Of a stretch of DNA of 45,773 bases, positions 1 through 8,837 are shown one piece after another (positions within the stretch are counted from its first letter, which is position 1; the number at the start of each line of letters is the position of its first letter). This stretch comes from CAYNYM01 sp049366815 (GTDB lineage Bacteria; Desulfobacterota; DSM-4660; Desulfatiglandales; HGW-15). Location of the stretch: positions 1 through 45,773 of the forward strand of contig JBMNCO010000166.1 of the NCBI GenBank assembly GCA_049366815.1. Direction: 5' to 3'. The translations under genes were made by a program, and so were the position numbers. A model generated the notes under the pieces. That model searched no databases, had not been told where the DNA came from, and worked only from the letters and a program-made list of their open reading frames with translations.

Positions 1-2
1 TA

Positions 3-338
3 CAATGCATTTTTAAACGGCCATTTCTAATACATTTTCACGAGGCCGCTGGCAGACTTCCCGTGGTCGTGACGGATCAGGGCGGCCCCCAGGAAAATGT
101 CCTGCCTTCCAAGACGGGTCTTGTCGTTCCCGCAGGGGATTCGGATGCCTTTGCCGATGCCCTCTTGACCTTGATCGACCATCCCATGGAGCGACAATCC
201 ATGAAACGAAAGGCCAGGGAATATGTGGAGAAGCGATCATTCGAATCGGCCTTTCGGCAGCTCTGGGAAAGCTATAAGACCTTTCGCCCGGAAGAGGCCC
301 CTGTCTCCTGTTCCCAAATGAACAACGGCGTCCGATGA
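3..338 (+). pseudogene. Glycosyltransferase (group 1 / GT4-like), C-terminal fragment
   Basis: The frame is open from the first bases of the window to a stop just after position 335, so this is the 3' end of a longer gene or a truncated copy. The segment VVVTDQGGPQENVLP followed by KTGLVVPAGD is the nucleotide-sugar-binding end of the second Rossmann domain in group 1 glycosyltransferases; members of that family normally have about 350-400 residues. The roughly 20 residues before it (KRPFLIHFHEAAGRLP) fit the expected family sequence poorly, which may mean decay or a rearrangement at the window edge. The 3' end overlaps the following radical SAM gene by four bases, so the two were probably cotranscribed. 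Acceptor and product cannot be read from the fragment. It may be merely partial at the window edge. Confidence 0.7.
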
Positions 339-943
339 AGCAGACCATCAGGTCCCTGAAACACATCAGACGCCCTGCTTATGCCCTACTGAAGCGAAGG
401 GTCCCCGGGCAACTGGTCATTCAGTTCACGGACCGCTGCAATGCCCTCTGCCCCCAATGCGGCATGAGGATCCGAGAAACCTTCACCCGATCCAAGCTTT
501 CAATCAGTGTTGTGAAACGGATCCTGGACTGCGCCGCCCAGCGGAATGTGAGCATCGTATCCTTTACCGGAGGAGAGCCCTTCCTCTATCTCGACGAGCT
601 CGCCCTGCTCATTCAACGCGCTGGAGACCACGGTATTCCCTATATCCGCACAGGAACCAACGGCTTCCTTTTCATGAACGACTTCTTCTTTATCAATGCC
701 AAGGAGGCGCAGACCTATCCCTGCGGATACAGGGGAGAAGAAACATTGGGTCTCTACGGGGATGCAGATTGGACACCCCCACCGGAAGGGAAGGCCTGCA
801 GCCGTTGTGACTGAGAATGCTTTCGGGATCCATCTGAACACTTCGGCCCCCTGCTTGAGGCCCTTTCGAATCCAGTGGGGCTTTTCAGGGCAAACACCCG
901 GCAATCCCTTTTCTTCCTTTGGAATAATCGGAGAGGAAGGTGA
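335..943 (+). pseudogene. Radical SAM protein with internal deletion and in-frame TGA
   Basis: The first 159 codons (to the TGA at 812-814) contain the radical SAM cluster motif CNALCPQC, with cysteines at about residues 35, 39 and 42, and the SAM-binding SFTGGEPF motif near residue 80. After GTNGFLF (residue ~111) the protein jumps directly to a C-terminal type segment (FFFINAKEAQTYPCGYRGEE), so roughly half of a normal 330-400 residue enzyme is missing. After the TGA the same frame continues as ECFRDPSEHFGPLLEALSNP and stops at 941-943. That tail looks like the normal family end, where the TGA position would be Trp. I read the TGA as a nonsense mutation in a decaying gene. The substrate is unknown; the glycosyltransferase next door suggests a cell-envelope or glycan role. 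Confidence 0.7.
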
Positions 944-1022
944 CATGGTTTAACCCAATGATTTAAAGGATAAGAAACAAGACACCTTGTGGGTGGAAAC
1001 TTCTTGCACGGAGTTCGCAACA

Positions 1023-1121
1023 ATGCAAAAGATCGATATTATCGACACCAACGTGCTACAGCACAACCCGAACGCCATGTATGCCTTCGATGACACTCAG
1101 GTTGTCATCCCGTTGGCGGTA
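1023..1121 (+). pseudogene. PIN/PhoH-family protein, N-terminal remnant
   Basis: Starting at the ATG at 1023, 33 codons read as the start of a PIN-PhoH fusion protein. The segment KIDIIDTNVLQHNPNA has the PIN-domain Asp (DTNVL), followed by MYAFDDTQVVIPLAV. Family members are about 430-470 residues, with a PIN nuclease domain followed by a PhoH ATPase. Here homology stops at PLAV, and the next residues (NERTRTAF) are antisense to the end of the HAD gene. Only the 5' stub remains. The assignment comes from recognising the family N-terminus and is fairly secure; the breakpoint near 1121 is inferred. Confidence 0.6.
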
Positions 1122-1982
1122 AACGAAAGAACTAGAACCGCTTTCAAACATCTCCTTACCAGCAGGCATAACATTTCCGCCATCGGGGCCCTCAAGGCCT
1201 CTTTGTAGCAGAATCGGCTCCATATGACGCATGGCCCTTACCCGAAACAATGCCGAAGGATCATAAACCCTTCCGGCCACCGCCCGGGAGGGAAGGCGTT
1301 TGGGGTTTGACTCAAACAAGGTATCTGCGTGGAGGAGAAGAATCTCCTGTTCCGGGTCTTCCCGGGCAATGGCCTCCAGATTTATCGGTTCATTGTCCAC
1401 CATGGCGAAGACCCGGTATCCTGCGGCCCGAAACCGGTAAAGCCCATCAACCTTGCTGCTTGGAACGCTGTGATGCCAGCCCCCGCAGTTCATATGGAGG
1501 TGTTTCCCTCGGAACATAACCCCTTCGTCTCTTCCCAGATTATTCAGCGAATATAGCGTCGCCCTTCGCAAAGATTCAGGTCTTCCCGTATTCAGCCCTA
1601 CAAAGGTTTTTCGCTGCCTCTGGAACCACCCGATCACCGCCATCACGCCGTCAAAGGCCCGATGCGAATTGACAATGGACGGGGTGGCCCAGTATTGCCC
1701 CTTGTACCATTCAAGGATGTCTTTCCTCCATAGCGCTGGGATGTCAAGCTCGGAGAGCAGATCCTCTATCCTGTTTTCGTGCAGCGTAATATCCAACGCC
1801 TCAAGATATCGGAAAAAACGGGATTGAAAATAACGATCAAAGCTTTTGAGGACATAGGCGATGGCATACCGCATGTCGACGACGGTGCCGTCCACATCGA
1901 ATAGGATCATCAGCCTATCACCGGGGTAACGATCCCTCACCTCCTCATAGTGGATCACGAGACTTTCCATCCAGCCTTTCAT
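1056..1982 (-). CDS. HAD-superfamily hydrolase
   Basis: Predicted soluble phosphatase of 308 residues. Motif I is DVDGT at residues 29-33, with the nucleophile Asp followed by an Asp. A motif II Thr lies in GLNTGRPESLR, a likely motif III Lys in RGKHLHM, and motif IV is MVDNEPINLEAI. The insert between motifs I and II is helical (a C1-type cap). The substrate is unknown. The last ~25 residues (after about MPAGKEM) are antisense to the PhoH remnant, so the natural C-terminus may have been replaced by a few out-of-context residues when the region rearranged. The gene stands alone on the minus strand, divergent from the OlsF-like gene across a 369-bp gap. Confidence 0.75.
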   Translation of the reverse strand: MKGWMESLVIHYEEVRDRYPGDRLMILFDVDGTVVDMRYAIAYVLKSFDRYFQSRFFRYLEALDITLHENRIEDLLSELDIPALWRKDILEWYKGQYWATPSIVNSHRAFDGVMAVIGWFQRQRKTFVGLNTGRPESLRRATLYSLNNLGRDEGVMFRGKHLHMNCGGWHHSVPSSKVDGLYRFRAAGYRVFAMVDNEPINLEAIAREDPEQEILLLHADTLFESNPKRLPSRAVAGRVYDPSALFRVRAMRHMEPILLQRGLEGPDGGNVMPAGKEMFESGSSSFVYRQRDDNLSVIEGIHGVRVVL

Positions 1983-2351
1983 TGATGTTTTCTCCCTTCT
2001 AGATTGGGGTTCAAAGCAGGGGAATTTCCAGATTCAGACACCATAAAGTCATTGATAGAGAACATCCCGGTCCCTGCTTGGCGCAACATACGCATTTCTG
2101 TGAATGGAATTATAGGAAACATCCTTAAATTATTGTGAGGGATGGACGAGTTTTTTGTTACGCCAGCCCTGAGAAGACATTTTCAACCTATAAGATGGAA
2201 GCACTTATTACCTTAAAAAGCATACCCTCAGGCCTTCAAGGCGCGGAAGCCAACACAAATGTAATAACAATTTACCAACTAAATAACGCCCTTCTAACAT
2301 AAGAGTGCATAATGCATTCCTTAAGGTCTTTAACCCAAAGGAGGATAAGTC
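1983..2351. other. Divergent intergenic region (HAD / olsF-like)
   Basis: This 369-bp non-coding, AT-rich stretch separates two divergently transcribed genes, so it should hold both promoters. The right end has a strong ribosome binding site (AAAGGAGG) ahead of the ATG at 2352 and a short near-palindrome TGCATAATGCA about 40 bp further upstream. I found no convincing -35/-10 pair and no Pho box that I would defend. Confidence 0.4.
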
Positions 2352-4271
2352 ATGTCGAAGCATCACACCATTCTGACGGCACCACTTTCCATGGCCGGCA
2401 GGCAAAACAACCCCCTCAGCCATAAGATCATGGGACTTGCATCATTGTCTCTCGATAGACTGCTTCTGCTCCACGTTGTCAGAGGTTGCTACCAACACAT
2501 TCCCCCATGTCGGGACGCCTTTCACTTCGTCGAAAAGGCCTTGGAAATACTCAATATCCAATATGTCCCCTGCAGTGAAGACACGGGAGCCGTACCCGGC
2601 TCAGGCCCGCTCATTGTGGTGGCCAACCACCCCTTCGGCGGCATCGACGGTCTGGTCCTGACCGCAATCCTGGCCCGTGTCCGGAAAGACATTCGCATCC
2701 TGGCCAACCTCTACCTGGGCGCCGTTCCTGAACTTCGCCCTATAGTGCTTGCCGTAGACCCCTTCGGAAAAAGCCGTTCGAAAAAGAAGAACATTGCATC
2801 CCTTGCAAAGGCCGTCCGCTGGGTTCGGAGCGGCGGCACGCTCCTAACCTTCCCGGCTGGCGAGGTTTCTCATTTTTCCGTTACGCGAAGGCGGATTGCG
2901 GATCCGGCCTGGAACGAAACCACCGGCCGTTTGGTCCACCTGACCGGGGCCTCTGTGCTTCCGGTCTACTTCAAGGGGGGAAACAGCCCCTTGTTTCAAG
3001 TAGCCGGATTGGTTCACCCGCGGCTTCGCACAGCCATGCTGCCCAGAGAGCTCCTCAAAAAAAGGCGTACACACGTGCAACTGAAAATCGGAAACCTGAT
3101 TCCTTACAAGCGCCTCACCTGCTTTGAAGATCCTGGAAGCCTGACGACCTACCTGCGCTTTCGCACTTATCTCCTGGAAAAAACCTTCGAGGAAACCGAC
3201 CACGGTCCAGGGAAAGTACTGAGATTTTCAGGCGAACACAGGAGCAGGCCGCGGCAAAGAGAGATGATCGCCCCCCGTAGGGACGCCTCCCTCCTTTGCC
3301 GTGAGATCGGCCGACTCCCCGTGGGACAAAGACTGGCCCAAAGCGATACACTCTCCGTCTATTATGCCCGGGCCCGGCAAATCCCCGAGACCCTCCACGA
3401 GATCGGGCGTCTGCGGGAGAAGGCCTTTCAGGCAGCGGGCGAGGGTACCGGTAAGGCCCTTGATCTTGACCGGTTTGATCAGACCTATATTCACCTGTTT
3501 CTCTGGAATAAAATGAAAAGGGACATCGCGGGTGCCTGTCGTCTCGGCCGGACCGACGAACTCCTGGCGCGCGAAGGCAAAAAGGGTCTTTACACCCACA
3601 CCCTTTTCAGCTACCGCAATGCCTTTCTCAATGATATCGGTCCGTCCCTGGAGATGGGCCGCACCTTTGTACAGCCCGAATACCAGAAGAGTTACTCGGC
3701 CCTCCTGCTCCTCTGGAAGGGAATCGGTCGGTATGTGGTCGAGAATCCGCAGTACCGCATGCTGTTCGGGGCCGTCAGCATTACCAACGATTATCGGTCC
3801 TATTCCAGGCAACTCATGGTCACCTTTCTGAAGATTAAACACTCCCTTCCCCATCTCTCCAGAATGGTCAGACCGCGAAATCCCTACAGGCGCCCTTTTA
3901 TGGGCCTGAAGGGCCGAACGCTCGGGCCCTGGGCAAATGACCTGGAAGAGGTGTCTTCCTGGATATCGGGGATTGAGTCGGACGGCAAAGGCCTTCCCAT
4001 TCTCCTCAAGCAGTACTTAAAGCTGGGGGGAAAATTTATCAGCTTCAACCTGGATACCGCCTTTGGGAACGCACTGGACGGCCTCATCATCGTCGATCTC
4101 ACGGTCGCGGACCCAAGGATCATGAAGCGCTATATGGGACCAGAAGGTCTGAACACGTTCCTGGAATATCATTCCAAGGCGGATGGTCAATCGGTTTCCC
4201 GGATTTATGATCTGCCACTTTGGGATTGCCCTGGGGGTCGGGATCTATTGCGGATAAGGACCTCCCTTTAA
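2352..4271 (+). CDS. olsF: Two-domain acyltransferase, OlsF-like (ornithine lipid synthesis)
   Basis: A 639-residue fusion. The N-terminal half is a PlsC-type acyltransferase, with the catalytic NHPFGGID (HX4D, about residues 92-99) and FPAGEVSH as the acceptor-binding block. The C-terminal half (about 370-580) is an OlsB/GNAT-like N-acyltransferase, with LGRTDELLAREGKKGLYTHTLF and FVQPEYQKSYSALLLLWKG. In characterised OlsF the C-terminal domain N-acylates ornithine with a 3-hydroxyacyl chain and the N-terminal domain O-acylates the product, giving a phosphorus-free membrane lipid. A strong Shine-Dalgarno AAAGGAGG precedes the ATG. Its stop overlaps that of the convergent yibE/F gene. The nearby alkaline phosphatase and PhoBR fit a role in phosphate limitation. 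The amino acid head group is not provable from sequence. Confidence 0.75.
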   Translation: MSKHHTILTAPLSMAGRQNNPLSHKIMGLASLSLDRLLLLHVVRGCYQHIPPCRDAFHFVEKALEILNIQYVPCSEDTGAVPGSGPLIVVANHPFGGIDGLVLTAILARVRKDIRILANLYLGAVPELRPIVLAVDPFGKSRSKKKNIASLAKAVRWVRSGGTLLTFPAGEVSHFSVTRRRIADPAWNETTGRLVHLTGASVLPVYFKGGNSPLFQVAGLVHPRLRTAMLPRELLKKRRTHVQLKIGNLIPYKRLTCFEDPGSLTTYLRFRTYLLEKTFEETDHGPGKVLRFSGEHRSRPRQREMIAPRRDASLLCREIGRLPVGQRLAQSDTLSVYYARARQIPETLHEIGRLREKAFQAAGEGTGKALDLDRFDQTYIHLFLWNKMKRDIAGACRLGRTDELLAREGKKGLYTHTLFSYRNAFLNDIGPSLEMGRTFVQPEYQKSYSALLLLWKGIGRYVVENPQYRMLFGAVSITNDYRSYSRQLMVTFLKIKHSLPHLSRMVRPRNPYRRPFMGLKGRTLGPWANDLEEVSSWISGIESDGKGLPILLKQYLKLGGKFISFNLDTAFGNALDGLIIVDLTVADPRIMKRYMGPEGLNTFLEYHSKADGQSVSRIYDLPLWDCPGGRDLLRIRTSL

Positions 4272-5401
4272 GGGCGGGTTCGAGATCCCGTTTTGCTGTC
4301 ATGATAAAGCAATCCGGCGACCAAAGCGGTAAAGGGCGCCACAGTGACAAGTCCAAAGCTTCCGACCAAAATATTTAATATTTCAGCAGCCACAAACGGG
4401 GCGTTCAAAATATTTTGCGCTGGAAGTCCCTTGGCCATGAATAGCAGAAACATGGTGATGTGACTGCTCGAATAGGCCAGAAGAAGGGTGGTGGTCATGG
4501 TACCGATGACGGCCCTTCCCACACGCAGGCCGGATCGGATGTGCTCCAAAATACCGAGCTCAGGCTGCTTGCGCTTGATTTCGTCCATGCTGGCGGCAAT
4601 ATCCATGGCCAGATCCATGACGGCCCCGGAAGATGCGATGAACACGCTGGCGATGAAGATGTCCGTCAGACGGAGTGAATAATAGCCGGAGTAAAGAAGA
4701 GTCTCGGCAAAAGGACGCACGGCCCCGTGAAGGGCAAAGCTCCTGGTGAACCATACGGCCAACCCGCAGGTGAGTAAAACACCGAGCATGGACCCGGCGT
4801 AGGTGGCAATGCCGCGCCGGCTGAGGCCGCCCACGGAGAAGGTGATCACCGCGGTCAGCAGGGCGACGACACATAGCCCGGTGGCCAGTGGCGGAAGGCC
4901 CCGCAAAATGAGCGGAAAGAAGATCTTCCACAATATCATGGCCGCGAAAATAAAGGACAGCACCGCCTTCAGTCCCGTTGCCCCGGCAACGGCCAGGAGA
5001 AGCAGACCAAAGAGTCCGATAAGCGCCCATTGCAACCCCAGCCGGTAGTGGCCGCGAGCCAGGCCATGGCGAGGTTCACCGTCAACCGCATCGTATTCCA
5101 CCAGTATGATTGCACCGGCTTCATAAAATTCATCGAATTCCATTTTCCCGGTGAGCATGTTGGTAATGGCCGTCTCACGGCCCTTGTGCGGACCGTCCAG
5201 CAACCGCACGGTGAGCAATTGCTCCTCGGTCTTGACCATGAGATTTTGACGCACGTGGCTGTTGTCCACGGCAGTGACCAGGCCCCGTGCGTGAAGTCCG
5301 CTCTTTGCCTGCGGAATTTTTGCCAGGTCCACAAATGCAAGACCCACGCAGACGCTCCCAATGATGAGAGAAAAGACCCACTCGCGTTTAAGATGCCACA
5401 T
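4268..5401 (-). CDS. YibE/F family membrane protein
   Basis: An integral membrane protein of the YibE/F family, whose function is unknown. One N-terminal helix (WVFSLIIGSVCVGLAF) is followed by a small soluble beta-rich domain of about 100 residues (vtavdnshvr to eyDAVDGEPRHG), then about seven hydrophobic helices in which the family-typical LTDIFIASVFIASSGAVMDLAMDIAASMDEI is visible. I place the start at the ATG at 5401 (377 aa), 7 nt behind an AGGAAGGA ribosome binding site. A longer frame to 5455 would run into the phosphatase terminator. The stop overlaps that of the convergent olsF-like gene within TTAA. Confidence 0.8.
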   Translation of the reverse strand: MWHLKREWVFSLIIGSVCVGLAFVDLAKIPQAKSGLHARGLVTAVDNSHVRQNLMVKTEEQLLTVRLLDGPHKGRETAITNMLTGKMEFDEFYEAGAIILVEYDAVDGEPRHGLARGHYRLGLQWALIGLFGLLLLAVAGATGLKAVLSFIFAAMILWKIFFPLILRGLPPLATGLCVVALLTAVITFSVGGLSRRGIATYAGSMLGVLLTCGLAVWFTRSFALHGAVRPFAETLLYSGYYSLRLTDIFIASVFIASSGAVMDLAMDIAASMDEIKRKQPELGILEHIRSGLRVGRAVIGTMTTTLLLAYSSSHITMFLLFMAKGLPAQNILNAPFVAAEILNILVGSFGLVTVAPFTALVAGLLYHDSKTGSRTRP

Positions 5402-5426
5402 TGCCCTATCCTTCCTGAAATCCAAT

Positions 5427-5459
5427 AAAAAACGATGCCGCAGGAAAAACGGCACCGTT
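5427..5459 (-). terminator. Rho-independent terminator of the alkaline phosphatase gene
   Basis: On the minus strand a 10-bp stem (arms 5431-5440 and 5450-5459, one G-U pair) with a 9-nt loop is followed by six T residues. It lies about 32 bp beyond the phosphatase stop and just ahead of the yibE/F ribosome binding site. This separates the two transcription units and helps fix the yibE/F start. Confidence 0.8.
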
Positions 5460-5491
5460 TGATGATCAAAAGCCTTCAGGTTTATATCTTG

Positions 5492-6979
5492 CTATTTGAC
5501 GGTCGGCAGGGTCCCAACACCCATGACCGAAGCCAGCTTCTTGGCAATGTCGGTGTTGTCATAAAAGCCGGCAAACGCCTCGGCTCCGTCGCCCTGTGCG
5601 AAAATGGGGACCGGAACGCCGGTATGGGAGTAAGAGGTCCAGCCGATGCTCGCATTTTCGTTCAGGATGTGAGTAATGGTCACGATGAAGGGATCATAAC
5701 CGCCGTAGAGGTAGGTGTTCTCGGCGTCGCTGTTGTCATTGGATCCGCACACGGATTGGTCATAGGAATCTTCCAGTTTTTCTTTCTGATAATCGTTCAG
5801 GGCGGCGTAATCCAGACCAAAGGCATCTTGTATCAATGTGCATAGTGCCGCGTCGTCTTCTACATCATTTTTGACCAGGTAACTCTTACCTTTACAAACC
5901 CTTTTGGCATTCTCGTTCTTATAATCACCCCACTGATTTTGTCCAAAGTAGGTAAAGCTGTATTTCTGACCCAGAAGGCGGTCGTAATAGGCGGTATAGC
6001 CGGTCGTGGCGTGACCGATGGTCATCCCGCCCGTCTCGTGATCACCTGTAACGACGATCAGTGTTTCATTCGGGTGTTCTTCCAGGAATGCCATGGCGAC
6101 GCCAACGGCCGCATCAAAGTCCAGCATGTCGCCGATGGTGGCTACCGCGTCATTGGCATGGCAGGCCCAGTCAATCTTGCCGCCCTCCACCATAATGAAG
6201 AATCCAGAATCACTCGGCAGGCCGTATAGATTCTTTATGGCAACTTCGGTCATCTCAGCCAGTGAGAGATTATCGCTACCGGTATTGATTCTGTCGACAT
6301 CATAGGGCATGGCAGCGGAGTCCTGCAACCAGGGGTTGATGCAAATGACCTTTTCAATGGGGTTATCTTTGAGCGCCATAATGGATCCGCGGTCATTAAG
6401 CACGATGTATTCAGCAGGCCTGGAAACTTTCAGGCCACCGCCGCCGAAAAACGCATACCCGCTCATCCCGAGTTGAATATCTATATTTGAATAGTCGTTA
6501 CGGCTCGCTACACTGGCATAGTAAGCCGCCGGTGTGGCGTGGTCCAGGGACACGCTGGAGAGGATACCGACCTTCATGCCGGCTTCATGCGCAAGCTGGG
6601 CAATACTTTTGTAGCTGGTGGTCTTCGCATCGTCCATGCCGATGGTGCCGCTCACTGTTTTAAGGCCGCAGGCAAAGGCCGTTGCCGAAGAGGCGGAATC
6701 GGTCATCAGGGCATGGGCGTCGTAAGTGGTCTGCATGCCCGCCACGGCCATCTTGCTCATATTCAGGCGATTGTCCGCCAGCAACAGGTCTGCGGCTTCC
6801 CTGGCCGATCCACCGTTAACGGTCGTCAGGTAGGCCTCCGTGGCCTGGATCTGGGGGCTCGCCATCCCGTCTCCCAGGAAGAAGAATACATACTTGGGCC
6901 TGGCGTCGGCGGCCGTAGCAAAAAGCAGAATGGCCGCACCCATCATCATCGTTTGCACATACTTCTTGAATCTCATCAC
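5492..6979 (-). CDS. phoA: Secreted alkaline phosphatase (PhoA superfamily)
   Basis: A 495-residue phosphomonoesterase with an N-terminal signal peptide (hydrophobic MMMGAAILLFATAADA, cleavage probably after residue 26), hence periplasmic. Metal and catalytic motifs of the alkaline phosphatase fold are present: LGDGM with Asp37, MTDSASSATAFACG with the Ser95 nucleophile, GGKIDWACHANDA, VVTGDHETGG, and SHTGVPVPIFAQG near the C-terminus. A long insert (about residues 330-440) contains four cysteines that could form disulfides. It releases phosphate from organic esters. The neighbouring porin and OlsF-like enzyme and the PhoBR pair 6-8 kb away make phosphate-starvation control likely, but I could not identify a Pho box. 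A good AAAGGAGG site precedes the ATG. Confidence 0.85.
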   Translation of the reverse strand: MMRFKKYVQTMMMGAAILLFATAADARPKYVFFFLGDGMASPQIQATEAYLTTVNGGSAREAADLLLADNRLNMSKMAVAGMQTTYDAHALMTDSASSATAFACGLKTVSGTIGMDDAKTTSYKSIAQLAHEAGMKVGILSSVSLDHATPAAYYASVASRNDYSNIDIQLGMSGYAFFGGGGLKVSRPAEYIVLNDRGSIMALKDNPIEKVICINPWLQDSAAMPYDVDRINTGSDNLSLAEMTEVAIKNLYGLPSDSGFFIMVEGGKIDWACHANDAVATIGDMLDFDAAVGVAMAFLEEHPNETLIVVTGDHETGGMTIGHATTGYTAYYDRLLGQKYSFTYFGQNQWGDYKNENAKRVCKGKSYLVKNDVEDDAALCTLIQDAFGLDYAALNDYQKEKLEDSYDQSVCGSNDNSDAENTYLYGGYDPFIVTITHILNENASIGWTSYSHTGVPVPIFAQGDGAEAFAGFYDNTDIAKKLASVMGVGTLPTVK

Positions 6980-7384
6980 TTGCCTCCTTTATCATTCATC
7001 GCTTTCATTTCAATTGGTTATTGTTCCGCTCACACAGCACAAAAAAACATCCTGGAATCCTGGCATCACCTCCTCATTTTGTTCAATAAGACATTCAATG
7101 AAACCTGCTCATACACAGGCTTTTCGACCTTGACCTTTGTCTTCAGGTCCCTTAAAAAAAACACAACGTCCTCGCATTCAATATTCGTATGGGGATGCCA
7201 CAAGCACGTCTTCATATATGAGCTTTGATTGTTCGAGGATTCTTTTGACTGGATTAGTGATTTGTTAAATGTGCGCGGAGGAGCAAATATTTTAGAGTGA
7301 AGAACTCGGCACAAATCAATAAAACCGCTTCCCCCTGGAATGATGCGTGGTGCAAAAGGCGGGAGGGTCGATGGGCGGCGGTGT

Positions 7385-7643
7385 AATCGACATCTCCTCA
7401 TTTGCCTGTGGCGAGCCTGACATCCGCCACCATCCTTTACCGCATAACGCCGGCAGCAAACGCGGCGACCCCGCCTTTCCGAAGCTTTATCCAAATCATC
7501 CAACAAATCCGTCGTGGCCGGGTTTTGCCTCCGGTTTACTCAAGACGCTGCCTCGCGACAACGCCCTTTCCCTTGGCTGACAGTTCCGACCACTACGGCC
7601 TAGGGGACTTTCACCCTCAAGATCTGCACCATGCCTGGTACAC
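7385..7643 (-). mobile_element. Group II intron 5' fragment (domain I), no RT
   Basis: Read on the minus strand from 7643, the sequence begins GTGTACCAGGCATGG and continues with TTGAGGGTGAAAGTCCCC, GTAGTGGTCGGAAC, GTCAGCCAAGGG, GCGAGGC and GGAGGCAAAACC. This ordered set is typical of the 5' end and domain I of bacterial group II introns. Homology is clear to about 7500 and fades towards 7385. No reverse transcriptase frame and no domain V hairpin follow, so it is a truncated, inactive copy. Its 5' end sits directly after the T-run of the porin terminator, the kind of site favoured by bacterial class C introns. The class itself is not assigned. Confidence 0.65.
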
Positions 7644-7645
7644 AT

Positions 7646-7682
7646 AAAAATCAGCGACCACCGCTTGAACGGTCGGTCGCTG
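7646..7682 (-). terminator. Rho-independent terminator of the porin gene
   Basis: On the minus strand the arms CAGCGACC (7652-7659 complement) and GGTCGCTG (7675-7682 complement) form a perfect 8-bp stem, extended by an inner CGGT/ACCG pairing and followed by TTTTTAT. It lies about 28 bp after the porin stop. Confidence 0.8.
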
Positions 7683-7709
7683 ACTGTATTGTCTTGGAGT
7701 TAAGCGCTC

Positions 7710-8837
7710 CTAGAAGTCAATCCTCCAGTAGACCCCGTAATAAGTCGTGTTCCCCTGATCTTTGGAGACTCCCGCGATCTTCTGATCCTTCTCATCGTAG
7801 TATTCTATTTCGGGGGTAATGGTGAATCCCTTGGCCACGGTGATGGGCATATTAATATAGAACATGGCGTTCTTATCTTCGTCCTTATCAAACCCGGGCC
7901 TTTCTCTTTTCAGCTTTCGCTGGCCGTAACCGGCCTCGACGCTGAGCATATCACTCACCTTGCAGCCGGCCACCAGGAACCAACCCATGGCGTCAATATC
8001 AGTAATGCTGTCACTTGCGGCATCGTAATAGGCATTCCACACCCAGTCTTTTTCGGTACCGTAATTCTTTTGATTCTGGGCGGTATAGATAATGCCTTTC
8101 AGATAGGCAGGCCCTAGATTCACCCTGGCATTGAGACCGATGACATGGGAATCGATACTGTATTCCCTATCTGTGGACGTATCCACCTCATCCGTTGTGT
8201 TGTATCCGCCAAAGACCATCATGGAAGCCGGCCCGAATTTGAAATCAAAGCTCGCCTCAAATTTGGGAAGGGTAATATCCGTGTCCCGTGTACCTTTTAC
8301 GACCGTATCCGCCCCCTTGTCGCTCGGTTTAAGGGCTGCCATCTTCAGGGTCCCCACAGAGAAGGGGAAGGACAATTGCATCATGGGCGTCCGGGAGGTT
8401 GAAACAAAGTCGCCGTATTGGGTGGCAATCGTTCCACCCTCGAGGCTTACGTTGGAGATTTTGGCATAGCAGGGCACATAAGCCTGCCCGATAAGGAGCT
8501 CGCCCTTTCCGAAGTTCCATGCTCCCCACCACTGTCTGAGGGTCTCATTTTGGGTCCCGTTTCCTTTGTCCCGATCCCTGGGCCGAATTTCAACTTGTGC
8601 CTTAATATCTCCTGTCTTGAACTTGGCGCCGAAACGGCTGGAACCCATGTCCTGGTCCCAGAGGAGATCCGAGTCGTCAAAATCCCCTCCCGCTTTTTCT
8701 TTTGACCTGTCTACCCACCAGGTATCCATCCGAACACTACCGTAGACCGTGACCAATTTATCCGACGCCTCCGCTGTCGTTATAAGAACACCGAGCAGGA
8801 CACCCCAAACCAGAAAAAAAACCATGATCTTTCGCAT
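7710..8837 (-). CDS. Outer-membrane porin (deltaproteobacterial type)
   Basis: A 375-residue protein with a Sec signal peptide (VFFLVWGVLLGVLITTAEA, cleavage near residue 24), rich in alternating hydrophobic and polar residues typical of beta-strands. It ends in aromatic YYGVYWRIDF, the terminal Phe being the usual signal for outer-membrane beta-barrel insertion. Repeated short motifs (KFEASFDFKFGPASMMVFGGYN, YLKGIIYTAQNQ) look like adjacent strands. It probably forms a small-solute channel. Lying head-to-tail behind the alkaline phosphatase region suggests phosphate or organophosphate uptake, but that is inference. It has its own terminator. It could also be a non-selective porin. Confidence 0.75.
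   Translation of the reverse strand: MRKIMVFFLVWGVLLGVLITTAEASDKLVTVYGSVRMDTWWVDRSKEKAGGDFDDSDLLWDQDMGSSRFGAKFKTGDIKAQVEIRPRDRDKGNGTQNETLRQWWGAWNFGKGELLIGQAYVPCYAKISNVSLEGGTIATQYGDFVSTSRTPMMQLSFPFSVGTLKMAALKPSDKGADTVVKGTRDTDITLPKFEASFDFKFGPASMMVFGGYNTTDEVDTSTDREYSIDSHVIGLNARVNLGPAYLKGIIYTAQNQKNYGTEKDWVWNAYYDAASDSITDIDAMGWFLVAGCKVSDMLSVEAGYGQRKLKRERPGFDKDEDKNAMFYINMPITVAKGFTITPEIEYYDEKDQKIAGVSKDQGNTTYYGVYWRIDF

Noticed and set aside
812..814. Selenocysteine codon in the radical SAM gene
   Set aside because: The position is probably Trp in the family, no convincing SECIS hairpin follows at the right distance, and the gene also has an internal deletion.
6980..7100. Pho box upstream of the alkaline phosphatase
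   Set aside because: A repeated ATTGAA occurs 13 bp apart on the minus strand, but the period is not the 11 bp expected and the sequence does not resemble known Pho boxes.
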